From positions 1 through 43,007 of the forward strand of contig JAKQIZ010000058.1 of assembly GCA_029561465.1 (NCBI GenBank): a stretch of 43,007 nucleotides of DNA, given 5' to 3'. This document shows positions 31,964 to 39,554 of this stretch, piece by piece (position 1 is the stretch's first letter; each line of letters begins with the position of its first letter). The DNA is from Deltaproteobacteria bacterium (GTDB lineage Bacteria > Desulfobacterota > Syntrophia > Syntrophales > UBA8958). Below the pieces are notes generated by a model. The model was not told the origin of the DNA. It did not search any database and saw nothing but the letters and a program-made list of their open reading frames with translations. The translations under genes and the position numbers were made by a program.

Positions 31964-32283
31964 TGAAGGAACCTCTTCCCATCGACATGGAAAATGCCAG
32001 GCGATTTGAGATGCGCTGGCTGATCTTGAGAACGCTGCATGCAGCCCAGCCCAGCGGCACGTCGGAAGTCATGATCCGCAACGCCATCGAGCCCGTCATC
32101 CTTGATGTGACGCTGAACGACATCCGCCGGGAACTCGATTACCTGGAGGAACGCGAACTGATCGCGGTCACCCATCGGGACAGCCCTGTGTGGCGAGCCA
32201 AGATCAACAATCACGGGATCGACATCGTTGAATATACCGTCGATTGCCGCCCTGGAATCGCCCGTCCCAAGAAATGGTGGTGA
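31963..32283 (+). CDS. Mu gp26-like protein
   Basis: A 106-residue winged-helix-like protein (LRTLHAAQPSGTSEVMIRNA; IRRELDYLEERELIAVTHRD) ending GIDIVEYTVDCRPGIARPKK, a conserved tail of the Mu gp26 family. It lies between the gp25-like gene and the small terminase, as in Mu. Function not established. Confidence 0.8.
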   Translation: MKEPLPIDMENARRFEMRWLILRTLHAAQPSGTSEVMIRNAIEPVILDVTLNDIRRELDYLEERELIAVTHRDSPVWRAKINNHGIDIVEYTVDCRPGIARPKKWW

Positions 32284-32284
32284 T

Positions 32285-32812
32285 ATGCCTTCGAGATCGA
32301 AGATCACGAAACTGCCCGACGCCGTAAAGCGTGAATTGGACAAGCGCCTGATCAACGGAAGTTTCTCTGATTACAGAGCGTTGTCCGAATGGCTTCGGGA
32401 TCAGGGGTTTGAGATATCCCATGCGGCAATACACCGTTACGGACAAGCCTTTGAGGATCGCCTGGCGGCGATCAAGATTGCCTCGGAACAGGCGCGAGCC
32501 GTTTCAGAGGCGGTCGGAGACAACGAAGGCGTCATGAGCGACGCCCTGATCAGCCTGGTGCAGGAAAAGGCATTCGACGTCCTGGTCAACCTTCAGACCG
32601 AAGACCCGGTGGCCTTCGCCAAGATCTTCCCGAAAATGGGGATCATGGTGGCCAAATTGAGCAAAGCCAGCGTGGATCAGAAAAAATGGATGTCGCAGGC
32701 CAGGAGCAAAGCGAAGGACGCGGCTGAAGAGGTCGTCAAGGTCGCCAAGCAGGGCGGGCTTTCCGAAAAGACCGCCGAGGAGATCCGGAAGAAGATTTTG
32801 GGGATCGTATGA
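32285..32812 (+). CDS. Mu gp27-like protein (DUF3486), small terminase candidate
   Basis: A 175-residue protein opening PSRSKITKLPDAVKRELDKR with an HTH-like segment (SDYRALSEWLRDQGFEISHA; AIHRYGQAF) and a helical C-terminus. This is the DUF3486 pattern; its place before the large terminase supports a DNA-recognition (small terminase) role. ATG 32285 is preferred to upstream in-frame codons. Confidence 0.85.
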   Translation: MPSRSKITKLPDAVKRELDKRLINGSFSDYRALSEWLRDQGFEISHAAIHRYGQAFEDRLAAIKIASEQARAVSEAVGDNEGVMSDALISLVQEKAFDVLVNLQTEDPVAFAKIFPKMGIMVAKLSKASVDQKKWMSQARSKAKDAAEEVVKVAKQGGLSEKTAEEIRKKILGIV

Positions 32813-34341
32813 CAGAAGTGAACCTCCAGAATGATTTTGACCAGGCGAGACCCGCCACGGGCATCTTATTGCCCTATCAGACCCGCTGGGTCGCCGATAA
32901 ATCTGCGGTCAAATTCATCGAAAAATCGCGCCGTGTCGGTATTTCCTGGGCCGAGGCGGCTGACGATACCCTTTACGCTTCGGAGGTCGGCAGCGGCGAG
33001 AAAAGGAACGTCTGGTACATCGGCTACACGAAGGACATGGCCCTCGAATTCATCAATGACTGCGCTAATTGGGCGCGGGCCTACAACCTGGCAGCGTCTA
33101 CGATGGAGGAATACGAGGAGATCGATGAGGAAGAGGTGGCTGGCGTCGTCCAGGAAAAGAAGATCCTCGCCTACAAGATCACCCTCGAATCGGGCTGGAG
33201 GATCACGGCGCTGTCCAGCCGCCCGACGAACCTGCGCGGCAAGCAGGGGCGTGTGGTTATCGATGAAGCGGCATTCCATGACGATTTGGCCGGGCTGCTC
33301 AAGGCGGCGCTGGCCCTCCTGATGTGGGGCGGCCAGGTCCGGGTCATCAGCACGCATTTTGGCGACACGAACGAATTCAATTCCGTGATCCAGGATATCC
33401 GTGCCGGGAAGAAGCCCTACAGCCTCCACAGGGTGGACTTTGACGACGCCCTGCAGGATGGCCTTTACCGGCGGATCTGCGAGGTCCTGGGGCGGGAATG
33501 GACGGCAGAGGCAGAGGCGGCCTGGCGGCAGTCCATCATCGATTCCTATGGCGAGGACGCCGATGAGGAGCTTTTCTGCATCCCGAGCCAGGGTACCGGT
33601 ACCTTCTTGACCCGTGCGCTGATTGAGACCTGCCTCTCCGAGGAGATCCCCGTCATCCGGTATGAGCAATCGAAAGCGTTTGCCGAGGTCGCCGATCACA
33701 TCCGCTACGCGGAAGTGAAGGATTGGTGTGATGAGATCCTGAAGCCCTTGTTGATAAAACTGGATGCCAAGCGTGCCTCCTATTTCGGGGAGGACTTCGG
33801 TCGGACTGGCGACTTGACGGTAATCACGCTTCTTTGCGAGCAACAATCCGCCACATTCCGCGCTCCATTTATCGTGGAACTCCGAAATATCCCCTTCAAG
33901 CAGCAGGAGCAGGTGCTGTTTTACATCGTAGACCGGCTTCCCAGGTTCCGCTATGGCGCTCTCGACGCACGGGGAAACGGTCAATATCTGGCGGAAGTGG
34001 CCATGCAGAAATACGGAGCGTCCCGGATCGCCCAGGTCATGTTGAGCGAGACCTGGTACCGGGAACACATGCCGAAATACAAATCGGCCTTCGAGGATCG
34101 TTCCATCCTGCTCCCAAAGGACGCCGATATTATTGAGGATCACCGTGCCTTCAAGGTCGTTCGCGGAGTGGCGAAACTTCCCGAAGCGAAGATGAAAGGC
34201 AAGGATAACAAGCAGCGGCACGGAGATTCAGGCGTTGCCGGCGCGTTGGCCTGGTTTGCGACCACGGAAGGTGAAACCGGTCCCGTTGAATACGAAACTG
34301 TCAACAAACGGCGCTTCGCTGCGCAGCAGGGAGCCTGGTAA
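32809..34341 (+). CDS. Terminase large subunit (Mu gp28-like)
   Basis: A 510-residue packaging motor. ATPase: FIEKSRRVGISWAEAA (Walker A-like) and GRVVIDEAAFHDD (Walker B). Nuclease: YFGEDFGRTGDLTVITLL, YGALDARGNGQYLAEVA and QRHGDSGVAGALAWF supply acidic residues of the RNase H-like fold. Overlaps gp27 by four bases and its stop shares a base with the portal start. Confidence 0.93.
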   Translation: MTEVNLQNDFDQARPATGILLPYQTRWVADKSAVKFIEKSRRVGISWAEAADDTLYASEVGSGEKRNVWYIGYTKDMALEFINDCANWARAYNLAASTMEEYEEIDEEEVAGVVQEKKILAYKITLESGWRITALSSRPTNLRGKQGRVVIDEAAFHDDLAGLLKAALALLMWGGQVRVISTHFGDTNEFNSVIQDIRAGKKPYSLHRVDFDDALQDGLYRRICEVLGREWTAEAEAAWRQSIIDSYGEDADEELFCIPSQGTGTFLTRALIETCLSEEIPVIRYEQSKAFAEVADHIRYAEVKDWCDEILKPLLIKLDAKRASYFGEDFGRTGDLTVITLLCEQQSATFRAPFIVELRNIPFKQQEQVLFYIVDRLPRFRYGALDARGNGQYLAEVAMQKYGASRIAQVMLSETWYREHMPKYKSAFEDRSILLPKDADIIEDHRAFKVVRGVAKLPEAKMKGKDNKQRHGDSGVAGALAWFATTEGETGPVEYETVNKRRFAAQQGAW

Positions 34342-35978
34342 TGGCAATTCTATACGATCAATTCGGCAGGGAAATTCAAGTTCTGAAACAACCGGAGACC
34401 CGTGAGATCGCCGTGACGACGATTCGGGATCGCTGGTCGTCCTATCCGAGCCAGGGGCTGACTCCTCAGCGGCTGGCCGACATTTTCAAGGAGGCCGATG
34501 GCGGCGACGTTTACCGGCAGGCCGAACTGTTCGAGGAGATGGAGGAGAAAGACACCCATCTCTTTTCGGAGCTTCAGACGCGGAAAAACGCGGTCCTGGG
34601 ACTGGATTACGATTTGACGGCCTGGTCGGAATCTGCCGAGGACAAGAAGATTCGGGATTTTGTCTCCGATTGCATTTTTAACCTCGACAGTTTTGACGAT
34701 GTCCTGCTGGATCTCCTCGATGCCATCGGAAAGGGCTATTCCCTCTGCGAGATTCTCTGGACAATTGACGGCGGCAAGGCCGTCATTGGCGGCCTGCCGT
34801 GGATTCATCCCAAGAAGGCCGTGTTTTATGACCGGGGCGGCGACATGTGGGCCAAGAGCTTTGAGGTCCCCCGCGTCGTAACCGAAGCAGAGCCGGTTTA
34901 TGGCGAGATCATGCCGCCCTTCAAGCTGGTTTACCATCGGTACAAGGCCAGATCCGGCTATGACACCCGTGCTGGCGTCTTGAGGGTTTGCGCCTGGATG
35001 TACCTGTTCAAAAACTACTCTTTGAAAGATTGGGTGGCATTCTCCGAGGTCTTCGGAATGCCGCTGCGCCTCGGAAAATATGACCCTGGTGCAAGCAAGG
35101 AAGACAAGGACGCCCTGGTGTCGGCAATCCAGTCATTGGGCTCTGATGCCGCCGGGATCATATCCAAGAGCACCGAGATCGAGTTTGTCCAGGCCATGAA
35201 GAACTCCGGGACGGAGAATATCTACGAGGCCCTGTCCAACTTCTGCGACCGGCAGATGTCGAAGGCCATTCTCGGCCAGACGGCAACGACGGAAGGGACG
35301 CCCGGCAAGTTGGGAAATGAAGACGCCCAGGACCGGGTGCGCAGGGATCTGACGAAAGCCGACTGCCAGGCCATTGAAAAGGCAGTCCGTTTTCAGATCG
35401 TGCGCCCACTGGTGGGCTATAACTTCGGGTGGGACAAGCCTCTGCCCTGGTTCAAGCTGATGTTCGAGCCGCCCGAGGATCTGGAAACGTTGAGCACCGT
35501 TTACAAGAATCTCCGCGAAATGGGGCAGCCCATGTCTGCCGAACACGTTTCCGACCGGTTCAAGATTCCCCTGCCGAAGTCCGGGGAGACACCTCTCGGC
35601 GATGTCAGACCCGAACCGCCAGGCAAAAAGGCCCCGCTGGCGGCCAAAAACAAGCCCGTGTCGAGCGAACTCCCTGGGATGAGGGTCATCATAGCCAAAA
35701 CGGGAGAAGACGCCTTAGAAGGCGAAATTGACGATGCGGACCTGATCAGTAACCGGTTGGCGGACGAGGCTGGTGTCATTACAGATGCCCATTTCATGCA
35801 CCAGGTCCGCCGCCTCATCGACAACCCGAATGTTCGGGACCTCGCGGATCTGCGTGATCGGATCATCGATCTTTGGGGAGAAATGGACCCGGAAGATCTC
35901 GGCGTGCTGATCGCACGGGCGATGGCCGTGGCGGAAATGGCAGGGATGTCCGAAGTCAGTGATGAAACGGGGGTCTAA
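34341..35978 (+). CDS. Portal protein (Mu gp29-like, DUF935)
   Basis: A 545-residue protein with DUF935 hallmarks: TRKNAVLGLDYDLTAWSESA, YSLCEILWTI, YLFKNYSLKDWVAFSEVFGM, PLRLGKYDPGASKEDKDALV and ILGQTATTEGTPGKLGNEDA. It forms the DNA entry vertex. The C-terminal 100 residues are a variable acidic extension. Ends one base before the MuF gene. Confidence 0.93.
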   Translation: MAILYDQFGREIQVLKQPETREIAVTTIRDRWSSYPSQGLTPQRLADIFKEADGGDVYRQAELFEEMEEKDTHLFSELQTRKNAVLGLDYDLTAWSESAEDKKIRDFVSDCIFNLDSFDDVLLDLLDAIGKGYSLCEILWTIDGGKAVIGGLPWIHPKKAVFYDRGGDMWAKSFEVPRVVTEAEPVYGEIMPPFKLVYHRYKARSGYDTRAGVLRVCAWMYLFKNYSLKDWVAFSEVFGMPLRLGKYDPGASKEDKDALVSAIQSLGSDAAGIISKSTEIEFVQAMKNSGTENIYEALSNFCDRQMSKAILGQTATTEGTPGKLGNEDAQDRVRRDLTKADCQAIEKAVRFQIVRPLVGYNFGWDKPLPWFKLMFEPPEDLETLSTVYKNLREMGQPMSAEHVSDRFKIPLPKSGETPLGDVRPEPPGKKAPLAAKNKPVSSELPGMRVIIAKTGEDALEGEIDDADLISNRLADEAGVITDAHFMHQVRRLIDNPNVRDLADLRDRIIDLWGEMDPEDLGVLIARAMAVAEMAGMSEVSDETGV

Positions 35979-38198
35979 ATGGCCATCGAAACCGTTTTTA
36001 ATCTGCCCTTTGTAGAGCAGGAATCGTTCTTTCGCAACAAGCTGAACATCCCGACGCAAAAGTGGACGGATCTCTGGAAAGACCAGCACGCAAAGGGGTT
36101 CATGATCGCGGGAGCCTATAAGGCAGATCTTCTGTCCGACTTTAGGGCCGCCGTGGACAAGGCGATCAGCCAGGGGGTCACCCTGGAAGAATTCCGCAAG
36201 GATTTCGACAACATTATCTCCAAACACGGCTGGTCGTACAAGGGCGGGCGGAACTGGCGAAGCGAGGTCATCTACTCCACGAATATCCGGACGTCTTATG
36301 CCGCCGGGCGGTGGCAGCAGCTTCAGGATCCAGAGGTGCAGAAGTTTTACGGCTATCTGACCTATCGCCACGGCGACAGCCGGGTTCCCAGGCCCCATCA
36401 TCTGGCATGGAATGGGATCACCCTTCCGGCCGACGATCCCTGGTGGAAGACGCATTACGTACCGAACGGCTGGGGTTGCAAGTGCAAGATCTTCGCGGCG
36501 ACAAAAGAGGATTTCGAACGGGCGAAAGCAGGCGGAAATGGGGAAGCTCCTCCCTCCCCCATCGACCCGAAGACGGGAGAGCCGATCGGGATCGACAAAG
36601 GATGGGGATACAACGTCGGAACGGCTACCCAGGCGAAATACAGCATCTTGGAAGGGTCCCTGGCGCGGCTTCCAGACGACATCGCCCAGGCCCTGATCAA
36701 GGAGATCGAGGCGAAGGACAAAGAGGCGGGAAAGGTCGCCAGGCGAATCCGCAGCACGGTTAAAAAGGAAAAGAAAGCAGTTACATCGGCTGACGATACT
36801 GCTCTTTGGAAAAAGGTCGAGGGACAGAAAGGGTCGAATCCCGGCGGGCTCTATGAGGCCCCGGACAAGCAGCGATATTACGTCAAGCTGTACGCCGACG
36901 AAGGCCAGGCCAGGACGGAATTTGCCTCCAACGCGATCCACAAGATGCTCGGCGTGGAGATGCCGGAACTGACCTTGAGGGATTGGAACGGGAAACTGGC
37001 CCTGGTGAGCAAGTGGAGAACGGATTTGAAGGCCATGAGCGCCGCCGACATGATCGGCCGCCCAGGAGAGATGGCGAAGATCTTCCAAGCCTCCGTTCTG
37101 ACCAAGAATTGGGACGTCGTTGGCCTGGAATTCGACAACGTCATGCTCGCCAAGAATGGGCGCCTGGTCATGATCGATGCCGGAGGGAGCTTCAAATATC
37201 GCGCCCAGGGGGGAGCGAAAGCCTATGAAGCCGTTCCTGCCGAGGTAAAGACGTTGCGGGATGCTCAGTTGAACCGTCAATCGGCGTCCGTCTTCAATGC
37301 CATTTTCGACAAGAATGCCTGGTTGGAGCGGGACGGTGCCGAGGGTCTGCTGAAGCTGAAAAAGACGGACGTGAAGAAGGCGTTTGAGCAGGCGGGATTT
37401 GCGAAAGATGAAGTTTCCGACCTTACGGAGACCCTTTGGAAGCGACGCCAGGCTCTGATCGACCGCTACGATCTGGAAAGCAAGCTGGTTCCCCAGGGAT
37501 TCGGCAAGCACCTTGAGGAGTTCAAGAAATGGGGAGTAACGCGATGGCAGCCGAACGAGGTCAACGGCCTGGTCAATGGGGCCAAAGACGGCCACTTTTT
37601 CACGGAGGTCGAGGCGCTGGTCGGAAAGTTCGAAGCCTACGCGATGCAGAACGTTCACAAATGGGGACGTGGAGTGCTGCGCGGCTTATTTACTGAGTGG
37701 TCCGGCAGTTCTTCTTCGAAGGGTGGAGCGACGATCAAGCTCTGGGCGGAATCTCGGTTCGGGAAGGTTACGAAATACCATTCGGGACAGACATCGAGAG
37801 GCGAGGTCGTGACAACGTTGAAAGAGGGGCTACGAACGTCATTACAGCGAGCGAAACTGCCGCAGGAGACGGTCTTTTCGCTGCTCGACGCAGAATACGA
37901 GTTTCAGCAGTACCTCATGAGGCGGCTGCACGGCTACGAGGAGATCCCGGCGGTCCGGTTCATGTCGAAAGGAGAATTTGCCTCGAATTTCAAGAAGGGT
38001 GCTTTCTCCGGGAATTCTGTCCAATCCGTGACGGTCAAAGTGGACGGGTTTGGCGGATCAAAATGCGTGAGGATGAGCATCCGCGTGGAGGACACGGTGA
38101 AAACCTATTACCAGGGCCGGAAGTACATGCATTTCGGCAAGGGCGAGTCTGAATATGTTGTTGTCGGGAGGGCGGCCAGTGCGAACGTCATTCGATAA
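35979..38198 (+). CDS. MuF (gp30-like) minor head protein fused to kinase-like and candidate ART-like C-terminal domains
   Basis: A 739-residue protein, far longer than a plain MuF protein. Residues about 1-190: Phage_Mu_F head-morphogenesis domain (EVIYSTNIRTSYAAGRWQQL; YRHGDSRVPRPHHLAWNGIT; NGWGCKCKIFA, C167/C169). Residues about 285-450: HipA/PI3K-like kinase pattern, with Lys303 (RYYVKLYADE), Glu314 (EFASNAIHKMLGVEMPEL), NWDVVGLEFDNVMLAKNGR (D386-N387) and MIDAGGSFKYRAQG (D400). Residues about 560-739: unknown domain with SSSSKGGATIKLWAESRFG, AVRFMSKGEF (R660) and KGESEYVVVG (E723-S-E725), suggestive of an ADP-ribosyltransferase R/ExE arrangement. MuF domains fused to toxins are known in temperate phages. 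Its 3' end overlaps the convergent opposite-strand gene by 11 bases. Confidence 0.85.
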   Translation: MAIETVFNLPFVEQESFFRNKLNIPTQKWTDLWKDQHAKGFMIAGAYKADLLSDFRAAVDKAISQGVTLEEFRKDFDNIISKHGWSYKGGRNWRSEVIYSTNIRTSYAAGRWQQLQDPEVQKFYGYLTYRHGDSRVPRPHHLAWNGITLPADDPWWKTHYVPNGWGCKCKIFAATKEDFERAKAGGNGEAPPSPIDPKTGEPIGIDKGWGYNVGTATQAKYSILEGSLARLPDDIAQALIKEIEAKDKEAGKVARRIRSTVKKEKKAVTSADDTALWKKVEGQKGSNPGGLYEAPDKQRYYVKLYADEGQARTEFASNAIHKMLGVEMPELTLRDWNGKLALVSKWRTDLKAMSAADMIGRPGEMAKIFQASVLTKNWDVVGLEFDNVMLAKNGRLVMIDAGGSFKYRAQGGAKAYEAVPAEVKTLRDAQLNRQSASVFNAIFDKNAWLERDGAEGLLKLKKTDVKKAFEQAGFAKDEVSDLTETLWKRRQALIDRYDLESKLVPQGFGKHLEEFKKWGVTRWQPNEVNGLVNGAKDGHFFTEVEALVGKFEAYAMQNVHKWGRGVLRGLFTEWSGSSSSKGGATIKLWAESRFGKVTKYHSGQTSRGEVVTTLKEGLRTSLQRAKLPQETVFSLLDAEYEFQQYLMRRLHGYEEIPAVRFMSKGEFASNFKKGAFSGNSVQSVTVKVDGFGGSKCVRMSIRVEDTVKTYYQGRKYMHFGKGESEYVVVGRAASANVIR

Positions 38199-38478
38199 AG
38201 CCGAGTTCCGCTTTCCATTCGTCCAGTTCAACCTGATCTTCAGGCGTGACGGGGAATGCCTCCAGCAGAAGGTCATGGAGGCCGGGACAAAGGACACGAA
38301 CCTCAGTGTAATCGGCGGCGCTGATTTGAAGTTTGCGCAAGAGGAGTGCGGTCTTATGACCGTTTTCAAGAAAATCCTCCCAAGTGCGCAGCCGGTCAAC
38401 CCAGGTGTAGTCACCGATTGCCGTTTCGGGAAGCGGAGTCAACGCTTCATAGCGTTTTTTCAAGGCGTTCTGTTCCAT
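38188..38478 (-). CDS. Unknown protein, last gene of opposite-strand cassette
   Basis: A 96-residue acidic protein, mostly helical by appearance (GDYTWVDRLRTWEDFLENGH; LLRKLQISAADYTEV; VELDEWKAELGFIE). No family recognised. It begins 3 bases after the previous stop with AAAGGAC upstream, so it is coupled to the 103-residue gene. Its end overlaps the 3' end of the MuF effector-like gene. Small and acidic, as many immunity proteins are; that role is inference. Confidence 0.7.
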   Translation of the reverse strand: MEQNALKKRYEALTPLPETAIGDYTWVDRLRTWEDFLENGHKTALLLRKLQISAADYTEVRVLCPGLHDLLLEAFPVTPEDQVELDEWKAELGFIE

Positions 38479-38481
38479 TGT

Positions 38482-38793
38482 TTACGTCCTTTTCTGGTGC
38501 CTGTAAAGGGCCGACCACACGTCCATGCAGGCGTCATGGTACCGGTCGTCGCCGATGGAATTCTTGAAGTTCGGATAGTCGATTTCTTCAATGGCTTCCG
38601 ACAGCTTTTCCACAACGAGAGGCCGGGGAATGAAGGCCCGGTAAAGATAGTCGGCCTGCGGGGTCTTGAGCACCTTCGCTTTTGGGAAAAGGCTCTTGAT
38701 ATGCCCGGCAAAGCGGGATCTGACGACCATCGTTTCCGGGTCGTCCCGATTCTCCACAATGGAGACAAAACCCCTGTTGGTGAAAACCCACAT
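38482..38793 (-). CDS. Unknown protein, middle gene of opposite-strand cassette
   Basis: A 103-residue alpha/beta protein starting MWVFTNRGFVSIVENRDD and containing TPQADYLYRAFIPRPLV, EIDYPNFKNSIGDDRYHDAC and WSALYRHQ. I recall uncharacterised bacterial proteins with the same MW.FTN.GF.S and IDY.NFK segments, but know no function. CAGGAG precedes the start and the preceding gene ends 11 bases upstream, so it is in one transcript with the RHH gene. Confidence 0.8.
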   Translation of the reverse strand: MWVFTNRGFVSIVENRDDPETMVVRSRFAGHIKSLFPKAKVLKTPQADYLYRAFIPRPLVVEKLSEAIEEIDYPNFKNSIGDDRYHDACMDVWSALYRHQKRT

Positions 38794-38804
38794 GGCTTCT
38801 CCTG

Positions 38805-38969
38805 TTACTCCTCTCGTCGTTTTGCTTCGGCGCTCGCCCGCTGGTTGTCCAGGCGGATGAGCATGCGGATATACGCCGAAATGCTGATGCCGAGTGCTTC
38901 AGACTTTTCGACGGCCATGCGCCTGGTTTCCGGATCGACCCGGATGGGGAGAAGCTCCGTTTTCTTCAT
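38805..38969 (-). CDS. Ribbon-helix-helix (Arc/CopG-like) regulator, 54 aa
   Basis: A 54-residue protein, MKKTELLPIRVDPETRRMAV then EKSEALGISISAYIRMLIRL, with a short beta strand followed by two helices as in RHH DNA-binding proteins. First gene of the three-gene minus-strand cassette, directly behind a promoter that contains a perfect palindrome, which it probably binds. Either an antitoxin-type or a cassette-specific repressor. Confidence 0.8.
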   Translation of the reverse strand: MKKTELLPIRVDPETRRMAVEKSEALGISISAYIRMLIRLDNQRASAEAKRREE

Positions 38970-38975
38970 GGCTAT

Positions 38976-39003
38976 ATGATATACATTGTATATCGTTTGT
39001 CAA
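38976..39003 (-). promoter_or_regulatory. Promoter with palindromic operator for the opposite-strand cassette
   Basis: On the minus strand, -35 TTGACA (39003-38998), a 16-base spacer and -10 TATCAT (38981-38976) lie just before the RHH start at 38969. The palindrome GATATACAATGTATATC (38994-38978) fills the spacer and touches the -10 box: 8-bp perfect arms and a single central base, the right form for RHH autoregulation. The cassette can therefore be expressed independently of the phage late operon. Confidence 0.75.
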
Positions 39004-39031
39004 GCATTATTTTTTAGAGGCAAGAGGGCAA

Positions 39032-39550
39032 ATGCCGGAAATTAGAATTACAGTTCACGACGAACCGGTCAACCAGGCGCTGAACAACCTGGCCCAAAAG
39101 GTCAAGGACCCGTCTGCGGCGATGAAGATCATCGGTGAATACATGCTGCGGTCGACGGAAAACCGGTTCGACAGACAGGGCCCTGCTCCGGACGGATCGC
39201 CGTGGGCTCCGTTGAAGGCATCGACCTTGAGACGGAAGAAGCACAGCAAGATCTTGACGGAATACGGTCATTTGCGCGGCAGCATTCGCTATCAGCTTCA
39301 GGGACCGTTCAGCGTCGCCATCGGGACGAATCGGGTTTACGCGGCGATTCACCAGTTGGGCGGGAAGACTTCGCCGAGCGTAATCGTTCCGAAAACGAAA
39401 AAGGCGCTTTTCTGGCCGGGTGCTGCGCATCCGGTGAAATCGGTGCGCCATCCGGGATCGGTGATCCCCGCCAGGCCGTTCTTGGGCGTGAGTGCCCAGG
39501 ACAGCACGGAGATCGTAGGCATCATCAACCGTTATTTGTCAATGAGGTAA
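39032..39550 (+). CDS. Virion morphogenesis protein (Mu gpG-like)
   Basis: A 172-residue protein with the Phage_tail_S/gpG pattern: RFDRQGPAPDGSPWAPLKAS, ILTEYGHLRGSIRYQL, NRVYAAIHQLGGKT and IPARPFLGVSAQD. It takes part in head/tail completion. ATG 39032 follows GAGGCAAGAGGG; the frame is open further upstream into the opposite-strand RHH region, which I reject as coding. Confidence 0.88.
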   Translation: MPEIRITVHDEPVNQALNNLAQKVKDPSAAMKIIGEYMLRSTENRFDRQGPAPDGSPWAPLKASTLRRKKHSKILTEYGHLRGSIRYQLQGPFSVAIGTNRVYAAIHQLGGKTSPSVIVPKTKKALFWPGAAHPVKSVRHPGSVIPARPFLGVSAQDSTEIVGIINRYLSMR

Positions 39551-39554
39551 CACC

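Noticed and set aside
35715-37658. Minus-strand frame of 647 codons opposite portal and MuF genes
   Set aside because: Long but an antisense shadow: the plus strand has continuous, recognisable phage genes with overlapping starts and stops.
38155-38979. Plus-strand frame of 274 codons across the opposite-strand cassette
   Set aside because: The minus strand has three closely spaced genes with ribosome sites, a promoter and an RHH fold; the plus-strand product looks like a translated antisense.
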